A DNA stretch of 64,000 nt from Lantana camara (lineage: Eukaryota > Streptophyta > Magnoliopsida > Lamiales > Verbenaceae), in the NCBI GenBank assembly GCA_037501455.1, contig CM074858.1:46497001-46561000 (forward strand), in the 5' to 3' direction. A program made the translations under genes and the position numbers. Below the pieces are notes generated by a model, which ran no database searches, had not been told where the DNA came from, and worked only from the letters and a program-made list of their open reading frames with translations. This document shows, one piece after another, positions 11,416-23,047 of the stretch (position 1 is its first letter; every line of letters begins with the position of its first letter).

Positions 11416-12800
11416 TCACTCAGACGAAAACAACTCCGGATAAAACCTCTTCATCTTGTCCTCGGTTTCCCATGTGGCTTCCTCGGTTTTATCACTCCTC
11501 TACAAAACCTTTACCAATGGGATTTGTCGGTTTCTCAACACTTGAAACTTATGATTCAAAATCTTTACTGGCTTCTGGACAAAAGTTAAATCCGGTTGCA
11601 AATATGCTTCTTCAACCTCATCAACGGCAAGAATCTCGGATTCATCGGGATAATGCTTCCTTAATTGAGAAACATGGAAAACATTGTGAATCCCCGTTAA
11701 GCTCGATGGTAGGTCCAAGCGGTAAGCAACTTCACCAACTCTCTCTAGAATCTCAAATGGACCTAAATATCGAGGGTTAAGCTTCCCTCCTCTACCAATC
11801 CGAGTAAATCCCTTGCGAGGAGATGCCTTCAAGAACACTCGGTCTCCAACTTCAAACTTAAGGTCCCTTCTCCTATTGTCAGCATAGCTCTTTTGTCTAT
11901 CTTGAGCCGCCTTCATCCGTTGTACCAATTGAACCTTCTCGATCCTGTCTCGTACTGCCTTAGAGGGTTTTTCCATCTTCTCACCCTTATTTCTCTTAAC
12001 ACCCTCTTGTTTAGTCCATTTCCATTCCTCAAGATCAAAGAACAATGGGGATCTACATTTTCGGCCATAAAGCAACTCATATGGGGCCACACTAATGGAA
12101 ACTTGGAAGCTATTGTTGTAGGAGAACTCGATCAAAGGTAACTGTTTATCCCAAGAAGTTTGATAGTCCAAACCACAAGCCCTTAATAAGTCCTCAAGAT
12201 ATTCAATCAACCTCTCGGATTTGCCATTCGTCCGCGGGTGGGAAGCGGTGCTGAACTTAAGCTTTGTACCCAACATGCCTTGCAATTCTTGCCACAACCT
12301 TGAAGTGAACCTCGGATCCCTATCCGACACAATACTAACCGGAATCCCATGAAGGCGAAAAATCTCTTTGTTATAAAGCTCAGCTAGCTTGTTGATTTTA
12401 TCGGACATCCGAACCAGTAGAAAGTGAGCTGACTTAGTTAGGCGGTCGAAAATTACCCAAATACCATCAAATCCGCCCTTGACTCTCGGTAACCCCGAAA
12501 CAAAGTCCATAGTGACTTGCTCCCATTTTCACTCAGGGATAGGTAGCGGTGTAGAAGACCTACGGGCTTTTGATGCTCGACTTTCACTTTCTGACAAGTC
12601 ATACAATGTTTCACATACTCGGCTATATCCTTCTTCAATCCATTCCACTAATAGTATTGCTTCAAGTCCTTATACATCTTATTACCTCCAGGGTGGATAG
12701 AGTAAGCCGATTTGTGAGCCTCTTCAAGTAACACCTGTTTTAACTCTTCGGGAACAACCACTGTAATCTTGAACCGAAACAAGCCCATCTCATCATACCC
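11416..12800 (-). pseudogene. Integrase with chromodomain-like tail, Tekay-like pol (broken)
   Basis: Minus-strand remains of integrase, which inserts element cDNA into chromosomes. Visible parts: zinc-binding region with a histidine pair near 12700 (HKSAYSIHPGG) and CMTC (about 12595); core with MDFVSG (first Asp at 12507), SDRDPRF and the Glu of SERLIE, in DD35E spacing; then GPFEILERVGEVAYRLDLP and, near the end, PVKILNHKFQVLRNRQIPLV and ATWETEDKM. The last two fit the chromodomain-like tail of Tekay/Del chromoviruses. Breaks: TAG near 12648 in YY*WNGLK (probably TGG), a frame change between 12510 and 12560, and TAG at 11500-11502 (probably TGG) before the final 28 codons. The reading frame ends at TGA 11416-11418, 20 bp before the PPT. 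Confidence 0.9.
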
Positions 12801-13690
12801 AAACGGACACTACGGATCATCCTTTGCCTTAGCCACAAGTTTCTGAACTCCCGGATCATTAGTTTGAGCCTCAAACGGCCGGTGCTTTAACTCCGGTTGT
12901 ATGGTGATGTTGGAAACACAAGCCTTTACCACAATTGGCTCAATCTTACTTCCTTCACCCACTTCCATGCTCGATACACTAGTCTTCCTACTAAGTACAT
13001 CGGCAACCACATTAGCTTTGTCGGGATGGTACTTAATCGTGCACTCAAAGTCCTCAAGTAACTCCATCCAACGCCTTTGCCTCATATTCAAATCCTTCTG
13101 AGTGAATAAATACTGGAGGCTTTTGTGGTCGATGAAAATCTCAAAAGGAATTCCATACAAGTAGTATCTCCAATTACCAAGAGCAAATATCACGGCTCTG
13201 AGTTCCAAATCATGTGTATGATAGTTCTTCTCATGATCCTTTAACTTTCTAGAGGCATATGCAACAACTTTCCCGTTCTACATCAAAACACAACCCAATC
13301 CTTCCTTTGAAGCATCCGTATACATAGCATAACCTTCTGAGCCTTCGGGAGGTATCAAGACTGGGGCGGTAGTCAATTTCTCCTTCAAAAGATTGAAGCT
13401 CTTGTCGCATGCCTCGTCCCACATGAATTTCACCTTTTTCTTAGTCAATCGGGTCAAAGGAGAGGTAATCTTCGAGAAGTCCTTCACGAATCTTCTATAA
13501 TATCCTGCTAAACCCAGGAAACTTTGAACTTCTGAGGCATTCTTCGGGCTTTCCCACTTAGACACGGTCTAAATCTTAGAAGGATCAACTTGAACTCCAC
13601 ACTCTGAAATAACATAACCCAAGAAAGAAACCATTTCGATCCAGAAATCACACTTGCAGAATTTCGCGAACAACTGATTATCCTTGAGAG
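12801..13690 (-). pseudogene. RT thumb and RNase H, Tekay-like pol (broken)
   Basis: Minus-strand continuation of pol. Visible: [27 protein letters not shown] (connection to the RT thumb, about 13475-13555), [14 protein letters not shown] (RNase H first Asp), [19 protein letters not shown] (RNase H Glu), [11 protein letters not shown] (third acidic residue) and the [13 protein letters not shown] motif closing RNase H. Stops at about 13565 (before VSKWE), at 13278-13280 (VLM*NGK, CAG to TAG) and at about 12810 break it into 95- and 132-codon pieces. Plus-strand frames over this region (for example 12901-13101) are shadows. Confidence 0.9.
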
Positions 13691-14316
13691 TTTTCAGAAC
13701 AAGTTTAAGGTGTCTTGCATGTTCCTCGGCAGATCTCGAATACACTAGAATATTATCTACAAAAAAACACCACGAACTTATCGAAAAAGGGTCTGAATAT
13801 TCTGTGCATCATGTCCATGAAAGCGGCGGGGGCATTAGTTAGTCCGAACGGCATCACAACAAACTCATAATACCCGTACCGAGTGTTAAACCCTGTCTTT
13901 GGGATATCTTCTTCTCGAATTCGCAGCTGATAGTATCCCTGGCGTAGGTCAAGCTTGGAATAGACTTTTGATCCCTGAAGTATATCGAAAAACTCCTCCA
14001 TACGTGGGAGAGGATATTTATTCTTAACTGTCATCCGATTCAATTCTCTATAATCAATGCATATTCTCAAGGTCCCATCTTTCTTCTTCATAAATCGGAT
14101 CGGTGCACCCCAAGGAGATGAACTCGGACGAATGTACCCGCTAGACGTTAATTCTTCGAGTTGCTTCTTCAGCTCTTTGAACTCGACAGGAGCCATCCTA
14201 TAAGGAGTTTTAGAGAATGGTTTAGCGTCCGGATACAAGTCGATCACAAACTCGATTTCTCGCTCCGGAGATAAAGACCCTAAACTCTCTGAAAAAACCT
14301 CGGGAAAATCCTTCAC
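13691..14316 (-). pseudogene. Reverse transcriptase core, Tekay-like pol (broken)
   Basis: Minus-strand RT, which copies element RNA into DNA. A 187-codon open segment (13753-14316) carries the family landmarks: [59 protein letters not shown] and [13 protein letters not shown]. Just beyond, a run of seven Ts at about 13758-13766 has one base too many and shifts the frame. After it the expected FVDD catalytic box reads FVDN, so one catalytic aspartate is lost as well. Upstream, TAG (about 14330) separates it from the protease end. Confidence 0.92.
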
Positions 14317-14329
14317 TACCTTTATCTCC

Positions 14330-15864
14330 TAAAGTTTAGCCTGATCCTTTGGCTTGTTCAGAAGATAAGCTAAGAAACCCGAAGCCCCATCACGAATCAA
14401 CTTATGAGCCTCGGTGAAGGATAATGAAGAAGGAGTCTTCAAACCAAAACCCACAACCACATCCGAACCCAACTGGACTTTCTTAGCTCAACAATCAACC
14501 TTTGCATAGTGCTCGAAAAGCTAATCCCTACCCAAAATTGCCCCATACCGACTCATGGGCATCTCAATGAAGTCCGTAAAAAAGTCACGACCCTCAATGT
14601 TCACCGGAACTCCCTTAAACACCCGATCAGAAACAGGGCTTCCCCCCCAACGGGGAGCTAATCACATAGCAAGCAAAGGTACAAGCAACAGGCAAACACA
14701 AGGAAATAGCTATGCCACGAGAAAGAAAAGAATGTGTGGCTCCAGGATCAAACAATACATGTATGCTCGTGCCATGAATGTATATTGTACCTTCAACGAT
14801 GGCGGTGGGATCAACCTCTGCATCTTGCTCCTCGCCATCAATGTCATAAGCTCTAGCCCAAACCATCGATCTTTGTCCCATGTTCGGTCCTTCCCTGAAT
14901 TTGTCACACCTATCCATCTGATGATCCATCGCTCCACAAATCAAACAAGCCGCAAGGCGACGGTGACAAGTCTCCCAAGTATGCATAGGGCCTCTGTAGT
15001 GAGTATATGGCTTGGATGGATGCGGTGGTAAAGGATGTTGGGGCGGTGGTAGTGCCGGCCCCACCACTTGGGGTTTCCTTCCCGAACCCTTTGGAAATGG
15101 AGCTTTAGCGGGTGGTGCTACCGGATATGCGGGCCTCTTCGAACCAGACACTAAACCTTGTCCCGAATGATAGGATCAAGGGACGAGATCTTTCTTCTTG
15201 TAATCCTCTTCTTGAACAAGGGCTCGCTGAACCGTATCGGCGAAAGACTCAAAATTATGTCCAGCTTATCCATACCTTAGGTCTTCTCTTAGCCCGACAA
15301 TAAACTTCCTCGACTTCTTCTTCTCATCCCTTGTGATTTGAGGGGCATACTTCCCAAGCCTGTTGAAAAAAGCTATATATTGCGCTACCGTCCGGCCTCC
15401 TTGTTTAAGATCCATAAATTCTTATTCTTTCCTCTCTCGGACCACCTCGGGAACATAAGCCTCCCGGAATTCCCTCTTGAAAACATCCCATGTCAATCCT
15501 TCTCCGGCCACCTCTAATTTCTCTCGAGTTTTTTCCCACCAATCAAAGGCTTCCCCGTCCAATTGGAAAATGGCAAACTGAGCCCGTTCAAGGGTGATGA
15601 ATGGGCGAGTATTATAAATTCTTTCCAATCGGGATATCCAATCTTCCGTCACGGCTTCATCCGTGGTGCCTGCAAACCTCGGGGGCTTATAATTGAGAAA
15701 AGTTCCATGAGAATCTCTAACCGGTGGTGGTGGTGGAGGTTGAACCGGTTGTGGTGAAGGTGGAGCTTGAGCCCTCCTTTGCTCGACATAATTATAAACA
15801 GCCTCAATGAAATTTTCCATATTCATATGAGGCGGTTGTTGTTGTTGATGATATCTAGGAGGTG
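14330..15864 (-). pseudogene. gag and aspartic protease, Tekay-like element (broken, 5' end displaced)
   Basis: Minus-strand nucleocapsid precursor and retropepsin. Visible: a proline/glutamine-rich N-terminal part (about 15730-15864), the Retrotrans_gag region (FLNYKPPRFAG, WISRLERIYN, WDVFKREFREAY), a second gag part with QYIAFFNRLGKYAP, a CCHC zinc knuckle CLICGAMDHQMDRC (14906-14947), then the protease active site LFDPGATHSF (Asp near 14748; the family usually has DSGA) and VISSPLGG. One frame is kept to 14650 but carries stops at 15422-15424, 15266-15268 and 15176-15178. A frame change occurs at the C-run near 14643, followed by further stops near 14520, 14485 and 14330. The first codons lie at 26263-26293, across LARD A. 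The MYVPIRRD start of the open frame at 15976 is LARD LTR sequence, not gag. Confidence 0.9.
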
Positions 15865-15869
15865 ATGGA
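15865..15869. repeat. Target-site duplication of LARD A, left copy (ATGGA)
   Basis: ATGGA directly precedes TGTAGCACCC at 15870 and is repeated directly after the element at 26258-26262. It duplicates 5 bp of the Tekay-like gag. Confidence 0.95.
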
Positions 15870-15985
15870 TGTAGCACCCGAGCGCAAGGTACCACATCCC
15901 CCGCACCGAGACCCAACCCGAATATGAAATGGACGATCCATACTCGAGCTAAATCACGGCGAATGGGGACATACACACACTCTAT

Positions 15986-16241
15986 GCTAGGCGGGCTAAC
16001 CCTTAAACCATAAAATCAGAGTAAGTACAATTGCGGAAGCATTAACTGGCCATAATATAAACCATGATCAATCAAACTCCAAAATAATCCATATACATTA
16101 TCAAATGTCGTCAAGGCTCAAACAACCAATACGCTCCATTATTAATCAATACAATGATCCAACGTGCAATATGCACGTGTAAGACCGGGATACAAGGGCT
16201 AAAAGCGAATGTAAAACCTATGACTCGAATTCCCGCCTAGC
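15986..16241 (-). other. Inverted arm pair (LARD A 3' LTR)
   Basis: GCTAGGCGGG (15986-15995) and its exact reverse complement CCCGCCTAGC (16232-16241), bracketing the last exon-like segment of the LTR. Confidence 0.65.
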
Positions 16242-16284
16242 TCCCTTGACACCTGCACAACACAACTGAAAGCCAAACGGGTTT

Positions 16285-16299
16285 AGTCCAAAAGGGACT
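16285..16299 (-). promoter_or_regulatory. Conserved hairpin (LARD A 3' LTR)
   Basis: AGTCC-AAAAG-GGACT. The partner LTR has the fuller CAGTCC/GGACTG, so the outer C of the stem has been lost here. Confidence 0.55.
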
Positions 16300-17228
16300 G
16301 GTGGGCATAAAAACAGGGTATAAATATAATATACGACAGTAATTAAATATTCACATGCAAGCTATAATCCCGGTTACGCCGTTCATTATTGGAACTAGTG
16401 TGAGGGCTCACCGTCAGCCCTTGCCTCCTCGGGTCACCACTCACACCAAGTCCCTGGGCCCCATTCTGTGCATTCATTCATTCATTCTCGCCAAAACATT
16501 TGGTAGGTTCATGAAATAAGGGCTTTACGTTGAAATCATTTACTCTAGAAAACGACTCTATATACATATATAGTTTTTAGCTGAAATCTTTACAAGTTGG
16601 GAGTATATAGGGTCATTTAACTAAATAGTAGAGAAATGCACCTTAAACCAGCAAAAGAGAGCACAAGAGCCTCACTGACCGGCCTCGTTTCCAACGGGGT
16701 CCAAATCTGTGCAAGAAAGGTGAACTGAGACTCAAAATGACCAAATAGGACTCTCGGCAATGTAATGATCATGATATGAATAAAGAAAAGATGCTATAAT
16801 GTAATGAACATGCTCATGTGCACTATTAAATTCTTAAAGACATATAAACATTCAATTCATTCATTCAATGAAGCATTCGTATTCAAACGAGTTCATATCC
16901 TTCAGATTTCACGTCAAAGGAATTTAAATTATATAATCATGTCATTCAATCTTTCATTATAATTCATAATTTCACATTTTCAAGCAAATAAATTAAAGAA
17001 TTCAAATAGGAGCATAGTACGTATTAAATCACATTTAAAATTAGAAATTAGACAATTAAATACATTCAATTTAATATCGAAAATTAAATAAAACATGAAA
17101 TAGGTAGCAATTCAATTCTAAACTCAATTAAATCAATTATTATTAAATATTTAAGAAACATATATAGATATATTATAACTATATATATATATATATATAC
17201 TTATACATATATGCATTCACGTAAAGCC

Positions 17229-17316
17229 CATGCATGCAAAAACAACATGCATGCAGTTTATGCATCAAACCAAGCTTTCATGCATGAAAAAGAACTAATA
17301 TATATTAACATGCATG
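17229..17316 (-). promoter_or_regulatory. Cluster of four CATGCATG (RY/Sph) motifs, LARD A 3' LTR
   Basis: CATGCATG at 17229, 17246, 17279 and 17309. This 8-mer is the RY/Sph element recognised by plant B3-domain factors. Whether it acts here is unknown. The same four copies are in the 5' LTR at 24310, 24327, 24360 and 24390. Confidence 0.6.
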
Positions 17317-17477
17317 CTACCTAAGTATTTAACATGCATACAACCAACTAAGTCCTATTACACACATAACAGACACACACACATGCAAAGAAAAGAAAGA
17401 AACTGAAGCAGCAACAGCAGCAGTACACAGCAACACAGCAGCAACCGTATCACGTATGCTTAACTTGGATGTAGAAG

Positions 17478-17571
17478 GTGACACCCACGTGTCTCGGTAC
17501 AGAGAAAATAGACCATCGTGCACCCTCGTGTCATGCTGAAAAGGAACAGATTGACACCCCCTTGTCATGAA
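17478..17571 (-). repeat. Palindrome array, GACACCCNCGTGTC type (LARD A 3' LTR)
   Basis: Units GTGACACCCACGTGTCTC (17478), GTGCACCCTCGTGTCATG (17518) and TTGACACCCCCTTGTCATG (17550). The partner LTR has four units (24558-24685); one was lost here, as expected from slippage or recombination between repeats. Confidence 0.85.
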
Positions 17572-19139
17572 CGTAGCAGCTTAACATATACGTAGACTTA
17601 ACCCCCTATTTTCTAGCTTAAAACACAGCAGCAACTCGAGCAACATATAGGCAAGATATGCAGCATCAAATGGCATGAAATGCAACAACAAACCAGCCCT
17701 AACAATGCACAAAAGTGATAGCAACAGCAAGGGAAGAAACGCAGCAGTTTGACAACACAATTTCAGGCCAAAAACAGGGCAAGAATCACACGAAAAACAG
17801 GGCATGACTGAACTCCTTTAACTCAACAAATTCAGGTCAATTTCGGCTATCAAATGTTCAGCAAAACAGCACCAATTCAACGTATAAATCAGTTCCAAGA
17901 AAGTTCAAACAAGAAACGAAGGCACACGTGACCAATCATGAAAATTTTCTCAATAAGCCAAAACTGATATCTCATAAATACCTCAACTACCATGTAATCA
18001 ATGATCATAAATGAGAAGAGGATGTCAAAACAATCATTTTCAGGCTTGGAATCAATCAAATCCATCAAGAATCGAATAAGATCAACAAATTGCTCTAAAC
18101 CCACTATTTTCGAACTCAGCCAAGAAATCCATGAAACCATGATCAAATTTTGGGATGAATGAATGAAAATGACTCATATTGAATGTACATAACATATCCA
18201 AGCTTACCTTGTGGATTAATGGAGGTTTGGAAAGAAATTTGAGCTTGAATCTCTTGGTAGGGCTTGAGCTATGGGATTTCCTGGAAAGCAGATGATGCTT
18301 GGTCAATTTACTCCAAGTGGGAAGGGTTATCTCGGTTTGGGGGGTTAATGGCTGAATAAAGGGTTGATTTAGGGTTCCATAGAGTCTAACTATGGTTAAT
18401 TTGGTCAACAAATTAATAAGTTATGGTCATTTTAGTGCAGCAAGGTCAGTTTGGTCGCCGTTCCGTTTTTCGGTTGAATTTCGGAGGTTCAAATGACATT
18501 AGAAAAATATAAGGCTAAGTTCACTAAACTCGAATTTTCGTTACGAGTTCAGCGAAGTTGACAGAACTCGAATCCGAGTTCCCTAGCTCAAGATATCACA
18601 TAAGGAACCAATGGTGCGCTAATAGCTCGTTAACGCCCGTTTTGGATTCCACAAACAAAATAAATTCAAAACTCAATCAAATGTAACCGAAATCATGAAA
18701 CGAACATAGATTCATATTCATAACACATATAAGTCCAACATATTAAACTCGCACGAAATTCCGATATCAATTCAAATAGAAACGAAGCACGTAAGTGTGG
18801 CTCATGAACAATATAACAATAAAATTCATAATATTAACAAATAATATAAGGTTAAATACGTATAATTAATTTATAAATATAAATGCATGCATAATTACTA
18901 ATTAACATAGATTGCATGATTTCATGCAAATACATGCAACAACTCGTGCACAATTAACATATATATATTATATAATATAAATATATTTAATATTAATATT
19001 ATTAGAACAAAGTAATTAACATTTAATACATTTACAAATAAAATTAAATATGTAAAACACGTATAAATAATTATTTCACGCATTTTGGTAAACACATACG
19101 TCATGCTGTACTACTTACTAAAAAACCTGGGGCGTTACA

Positions 19140-19154
19140 ACCTGTCCCCCTTAA
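19140..19154 (-). other. Polypurine tract, LARD A
   Basis: Minus-strand purine-rich run TTAAGGGGGACAGGT next to TGTAACGCCCC, the 3' LTR start. Beyond it AAAAGAATCCG...GATTCACT resembles the same position in the Tekay-like element (AAAAGAACCTGG...GATTCACT, 11394-11418). Confidence 0.8.
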
Positions 19155-19196
19155 AAGAATCCGTCCTCGGATTCACTATTTGTCTAAAACAATTAA

Positions 19197-19393
19197 TGAA
19201 GGAACCCCGTTCCTCACAAACAACAAGGAGAGAATCCCCGTCTCTCAAACAACAATGAGAGAACCCCGTCTCTTAAAAGCAACAAAGAGAGAACCCTATC
19301 TCTCAGAAACTACAAAGAGAGAACCCCGTCTCTCAAACAACAAAGAGAGAGCCCCGTCTCTCAAATTCAACAAAGAGAGAACCCCGTCTCTCG
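19197..19393 (-). repeat. Tandem GAGAG...CTCTC hairpin array (LARD A internal)
   Basis: Seven units about 27-31 bp apart, each of the form GAGAGAACCCCGTCTCTC (units near 19198, 19227, 19256, 19287, 19318, 19344 and 19375; the first has GGA...TCC arms). The arms GAGAGA and TCTCTC pair around a short ACCCCG loop, with variable AAACAACAA spacers. In the element RNA (minus strand) each unit can fold as a stem with a CGGGGT loop. The array lies about 55 bp inside the PPT. A related array occupies the same place in LARD B. The plus-strand 74-codon frame here only reads through the repeat. Confidence 0.92.
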
Positions 19394-22300
19394 TAAACAG
19401 GTAACGAAGTTCAAAATACAAAACACAGCCACAAGGAAGAACAAACACCAAGGAGAAAACATCAAAATATCCAATTACGGAAACTTAGTCAAAACAATCA
19501 CATAAAACCAGGGAACAATCATCACTTACTTACATCCAATATCGATTGTACAACCATAATTAATAAATCAAAGAGTCAAAGCGCAAATTAGCAAAATTAT
19601 TTAAATTAACAATGCGTGTATGCGTATGCCATGGATGCCTGAGGTACCGTTCACCATGGAAATGAATTTGAAACCAAAGCCTTCCTGGTCCCACGGTAGG
19701 GTCTGAACCCAAAAGCTAGCTCGACTCTTGGCTTATCTTTAATATCTTCAATGTGTCCACCTGAGGAACTGATAAGGCTCTCGACTAGTTCTATTCTTAA
19801 TTCCAGTCTGATTCTTATATCTTCTTACCTTCTTCCATTTCTCGGTTATACGTTAACCCTGATCCAATTGACTTGCCCTTCCAAAACGAGTTTTACCCTA
19901 CATCTTAAGATTTCGGACCGGTCTTCTTCACGGTTCGGGTCTCCTTCTATAAGTTGGTGAAACCTCTGAAATTCACTAACCTTTTTGATTAATAATCACA
20001 GCCTTCTTGACGAGTTCTTTTCAAACCGGATTGTGATCATCGGTTCCCAAAAATTTTGGATTAATCTCTTCATGGATCGTTTCCTCATCCCTTCATCCTC
20101 TTAGAGCCATTAAGTGTGCATTAAATTTTGGTTCACCCAAATTTCTAATCAAGGGAAAACTTCCTTAATACTTCTTGGGATTCAATTCAAGTCCTTCCAT
20201 AGTTACTTCTTTCTGATTCCTTTCTGCTCAAATTCCTTCTAACTTGTTATGGAGAAACGACTAGCGATGTAGTAGAGTTTTATTTTGTTAAGTGATGTCC
20301 GAATTCCTCCAATCCTTAGTCAAATTACCCTCTATGGTTACCATCACGAACATATTAATTTGATTTAATTTCTGTTCCAAAAGGCAATTTAATGGTCTCG
20401 CAGAAGCTCTTCCAAAATTCCATTATTTCCCAAAATTTAAATCCCATGTATAGAAATGCTCGCCAAACCCTCTCCTCAATATCCCGTGGTGGCCTTCAAC
20501 ACTAACTTAATACTTAACACTCACTTTAACAGTTTAACGATTAAGGTTCTTTTATTTATTCCAATCACCACCATTAGGACTTCCAGATCTTCCTTAATTT
20601 GAAATTCCGTTATTCCTACTAAAATATTTCCTCGAGCACCACTTCAATCTTCCAATTTGTTTCTCGGTCGTGCTCTCCCCCTTAAATTTCTATTGTCGTG
20701 TGTTGAACTCCATCGATTCTTCTTTTGTCGAAATTCTGGATGAATAATTCCCATTAGGGAGGATTTAATCAAAAGGGCAACCCCCAAGTTTTGCTTTTAA
20801 CTTCCCTTCTAATTCGCTTAATGTCCGAAGCCCTTTTCCTATTCTTGTCCGATCCAAACACCCCGCAATCGACTCTAATCTCACTACTCTTTATGAATCC
20901 CCGTTTCCATTAACCTATCCCTTACTTGAAATTCTTCATTTTTCCGACTTCATCTTCATTGTAACATACCGTCCCATTATTTCTTTTCTTCTTAACTCAG
21001 ATGTGGGCCGATCGAAGGAATTCTTGATAAGTGAGATAGAAGAATTTCCTATCAAATAAACTCTAGAATGCATGTCGGGTTAAAATGATAATTCACGTAG
21101 CATACTTGTAACAATTAAATATGCAATACATTAAAGCAACAAAATCAAATAAAATGAGCGCACGAACATAAGTAAAGAAAAATAAATATTTTGGTGCAAA
21201 TATGACGCACGTGCCATAAATGTTTGGAACCTGTCACCAATATAGTAAGCTATTAGCTCAGTAGCTTTTACTCGTTCCTCCAATCACGTGGTTACTTTGA
21301 CTTGCTAATCATGCCTTCTCTTTCCCACGTTCTTCAAGTTTTCCATGAATCTTTTCGCATCACTTGTACCTTTCACTGTCTGGAATTGAAATTTCACAAT
21401 CCCTGATTTCTTCGACATCCACTGAATTGACCTCTGCATTTCCACTCCGAGAATCACCCTTCAACATTGCCCAACTTCTCTTACAAAAATGAACCCTAAT
21501 GTAATTCTAAACCCTACTTCTCACCATCACCATGATCAAGACTCCCGTGCTTATCCTTTATTAGTTGAGATTAGTGAAATAAACTCATTTTCCGATTGCT
21601 TATACTTGAGCGTATGATTTCCTTCCTAAGAGTCTTTGCCTTTCTTTACCGTTTCCATTTGTTGCTCCATATTTCCCAATTCAACCTCACAACATGACAA
21701 TTTACCTTGGATTTGGAAAAACGAACTCAAATCTCGTCCTCAATATCGCCACCTTCCCTAAATTTGTATTCACACAATTACTTGCCTCTCTCTACTCCCT
21801 TCTAGACTCGTTTCCCATCATTAATCGGCATCCAGAGCACCCGAATCCAACTCTTCCCAGTCTTAACTTCAACAAACTCGATTTCTAATCACTAGGCGTA
21901 GTTAGAAATCCTTCTTTGTCAACCCTTGGTTCATAAATTCTACCGAACCCATTTTATCTTGACTTTTCGTAATTATTAACACCTCTTCAATGATCCGAAT
22001 CTGGGACCAAAATACCTTCAAGGTGTGTTCACTTCATTCCTTAGGTTGAACAGTCCTGTTGAATCCAATTATGGCATCTTATGGGGGAGAGCCATATATA
22101 TATCCATATTAGGAGTCATAAATAATTCCCGATTAATTCCTATTTCTACGAATATCCCTCTATAGTTGCATCTCTTAAGTCGAACTTCCATTTCATCTCC
22201 TATCCCTTGAACTCTAGCTCTATCTATGAGGACTACACCTCTCGAATTCTCTATATCTTTCCCCGGTGCATCCCTCCTATCTTCCACGACTCCGAAAGAA

Positions 22301-22589
22301 CTCACAATAGATCGTCTTTATCGTGGAGCTTGACTGTGGTTTGATAGTATCTTTATAACCTGTAATTCATAACTTATTTCAAGGATATATGCATGCAATT
22401 AGTACATGCATATGGCATATATTCAACATGAATGACAAGGGTTCAATATGAAATGCAACAAGTAATTCAACAAAATTAAAAAGAAAGACAATTTTATATT
22501 CAAGATCAATGCAATGCACACATTATCAGGTAGTTCCTATGCCGAACGACCTAAACTGACCCACACGACACGAGAGCCCGAGTTTTGCA
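19394..22589 (-). other. LARD A internal region, non-coding
   Basis: About 3.2 kb with no frame carrying a recognisable domain on either strand; the longest frames are under 80 codons. On the plus strand 19680-21000 is pyrimidine-rich (runs of CTTCC, TTCCT), so the element RNA is purine-rich there. A motif around GCGCACGTGCCATGAATG-like sequence occurs near 19614 and 21206, and its relatives appear twice in LARD B. The segment 22310-22590 next to the PBS resembles the matching leader of LARD B and of the Tekay-like element. Confidence 0.7.
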
Positions 22590-22596
22590 ACCCTAG

Positions 22597-22608
22597 GCTC
22601 TGATACCA
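22597..22608 (-). other. Primer-binding site, LARD A (initiator Met tRNA)
   Basis: Minus strand TGGTATCAGAGC, complementary to the 3' end of plant initiator Met tRNA. It is separated from the 5' LTR end by the 8-nt spacer TCCTTAAG, the same spacer as in the Tekay-like element. Confidence 0.93.
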
Positions 22609-22732
22609 CTTAAGGATGTAGCACCCGAGCGCAAGGTACCACATCCCCCGCATGGAGACCCAACCCGAATATGAAATGGACGATCCATACCCGAGCTAAA
22701 TCACGGCGAACGGGGACATACACACACTCTAT

Positions 22733-22988
22733 GCTAAGCGGGCTAACCCTTAAACCAAAAAATCAGAGTAAGTACAATTGCGGAAGCATTAACTGGCCAT
22801 AATATAAACAATGATCAATCAAACTCCAAAATAATCCATCTACATTATCAAATGCCGTCAAGGCTCAAACAACCAATACGCTCCATTATTTATCAATACA
22901 ATTATCCAACGTGCAATATGCAAGTGTAAGACCAGGATACAAGGGCTAAAAGCGAATGTAAAACCTATGACTCGAATTCCCGCCTAGC
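22733..22988 (-). other. Inverted arm pair (LARD A 5' LTR)
   Basis: GCTAAGCGGG (22733-22742) and CCCGCCTAGC (22979-22988). The one change from GCTAGGCGGG leaves a G-U pair in the minus-strand RNA, so the stem would survive. Confidence 0.6.
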
Positions 22989-23030
22989 TCCCTTAACACC
23001 TGCACAACACAACTGAAAGCCAAACGGGTT

Positions 23031-23047
23031 CAGTCCAAAAGGGACTG
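23031..23047 (-). promoter_or_regulatory. Conserved hairpin (LARD A 5' LTR)
   Basis: CAGTCC-AAAAG-GGACTG, six base pairs. Confidence 0.6.

Larger units (their letters stand above)
15870..19139 (-). mobile_element. LARD A 3' LTR
   Basis: 3,270 bp, TGTAGCACCC to GGGGCGTTACA on the plus strand. Relative to the 5' LTR it lacks about 340 bp: ATAATCCCG at 16372-16380 jumps straight to GTTACGCCG, skipping what is 23120-23450 in the partner. It also lacks one palindrome unit. Other modules are intact: arms 15986 and 16232, hairpin 16285-16299, acceptor-like site near 16713, CATGCATG cluster 17229-17316, palindromes 17478-17571, donor-like ACAAG|GTAAGC near 18207, and AT-rich U3-like sequence 18650-19120. 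Paired minus-strand frames of 74-109 codons (17581-18411) recur in the other LTR simply because the LTRs are duplicates. Confidence 0.93.

Noticed and set aside
11893..15031. Plus-strand frames over the Tekay-like pol and gag (for example 11472, 11893, 12479, 14555)
   Set aside because: All antisense to clear RT, integrase, protease and gag motifs; shadows.
15900..15976. MYVPIRRD... as the N-terminus of the Tekay-like gag
   Set aside because: It is LARD A LTR sequence in frame by chance; the real gag start is at 26293, across the insertion.
19197..19393. CRISPR-like array
   Set aside because: Units are short hairpins with variable spacing inside a plant retrotransposon and there are no cas genes; not CRISPR. 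The same holds for the array at 53811 and the palindrome clusters.
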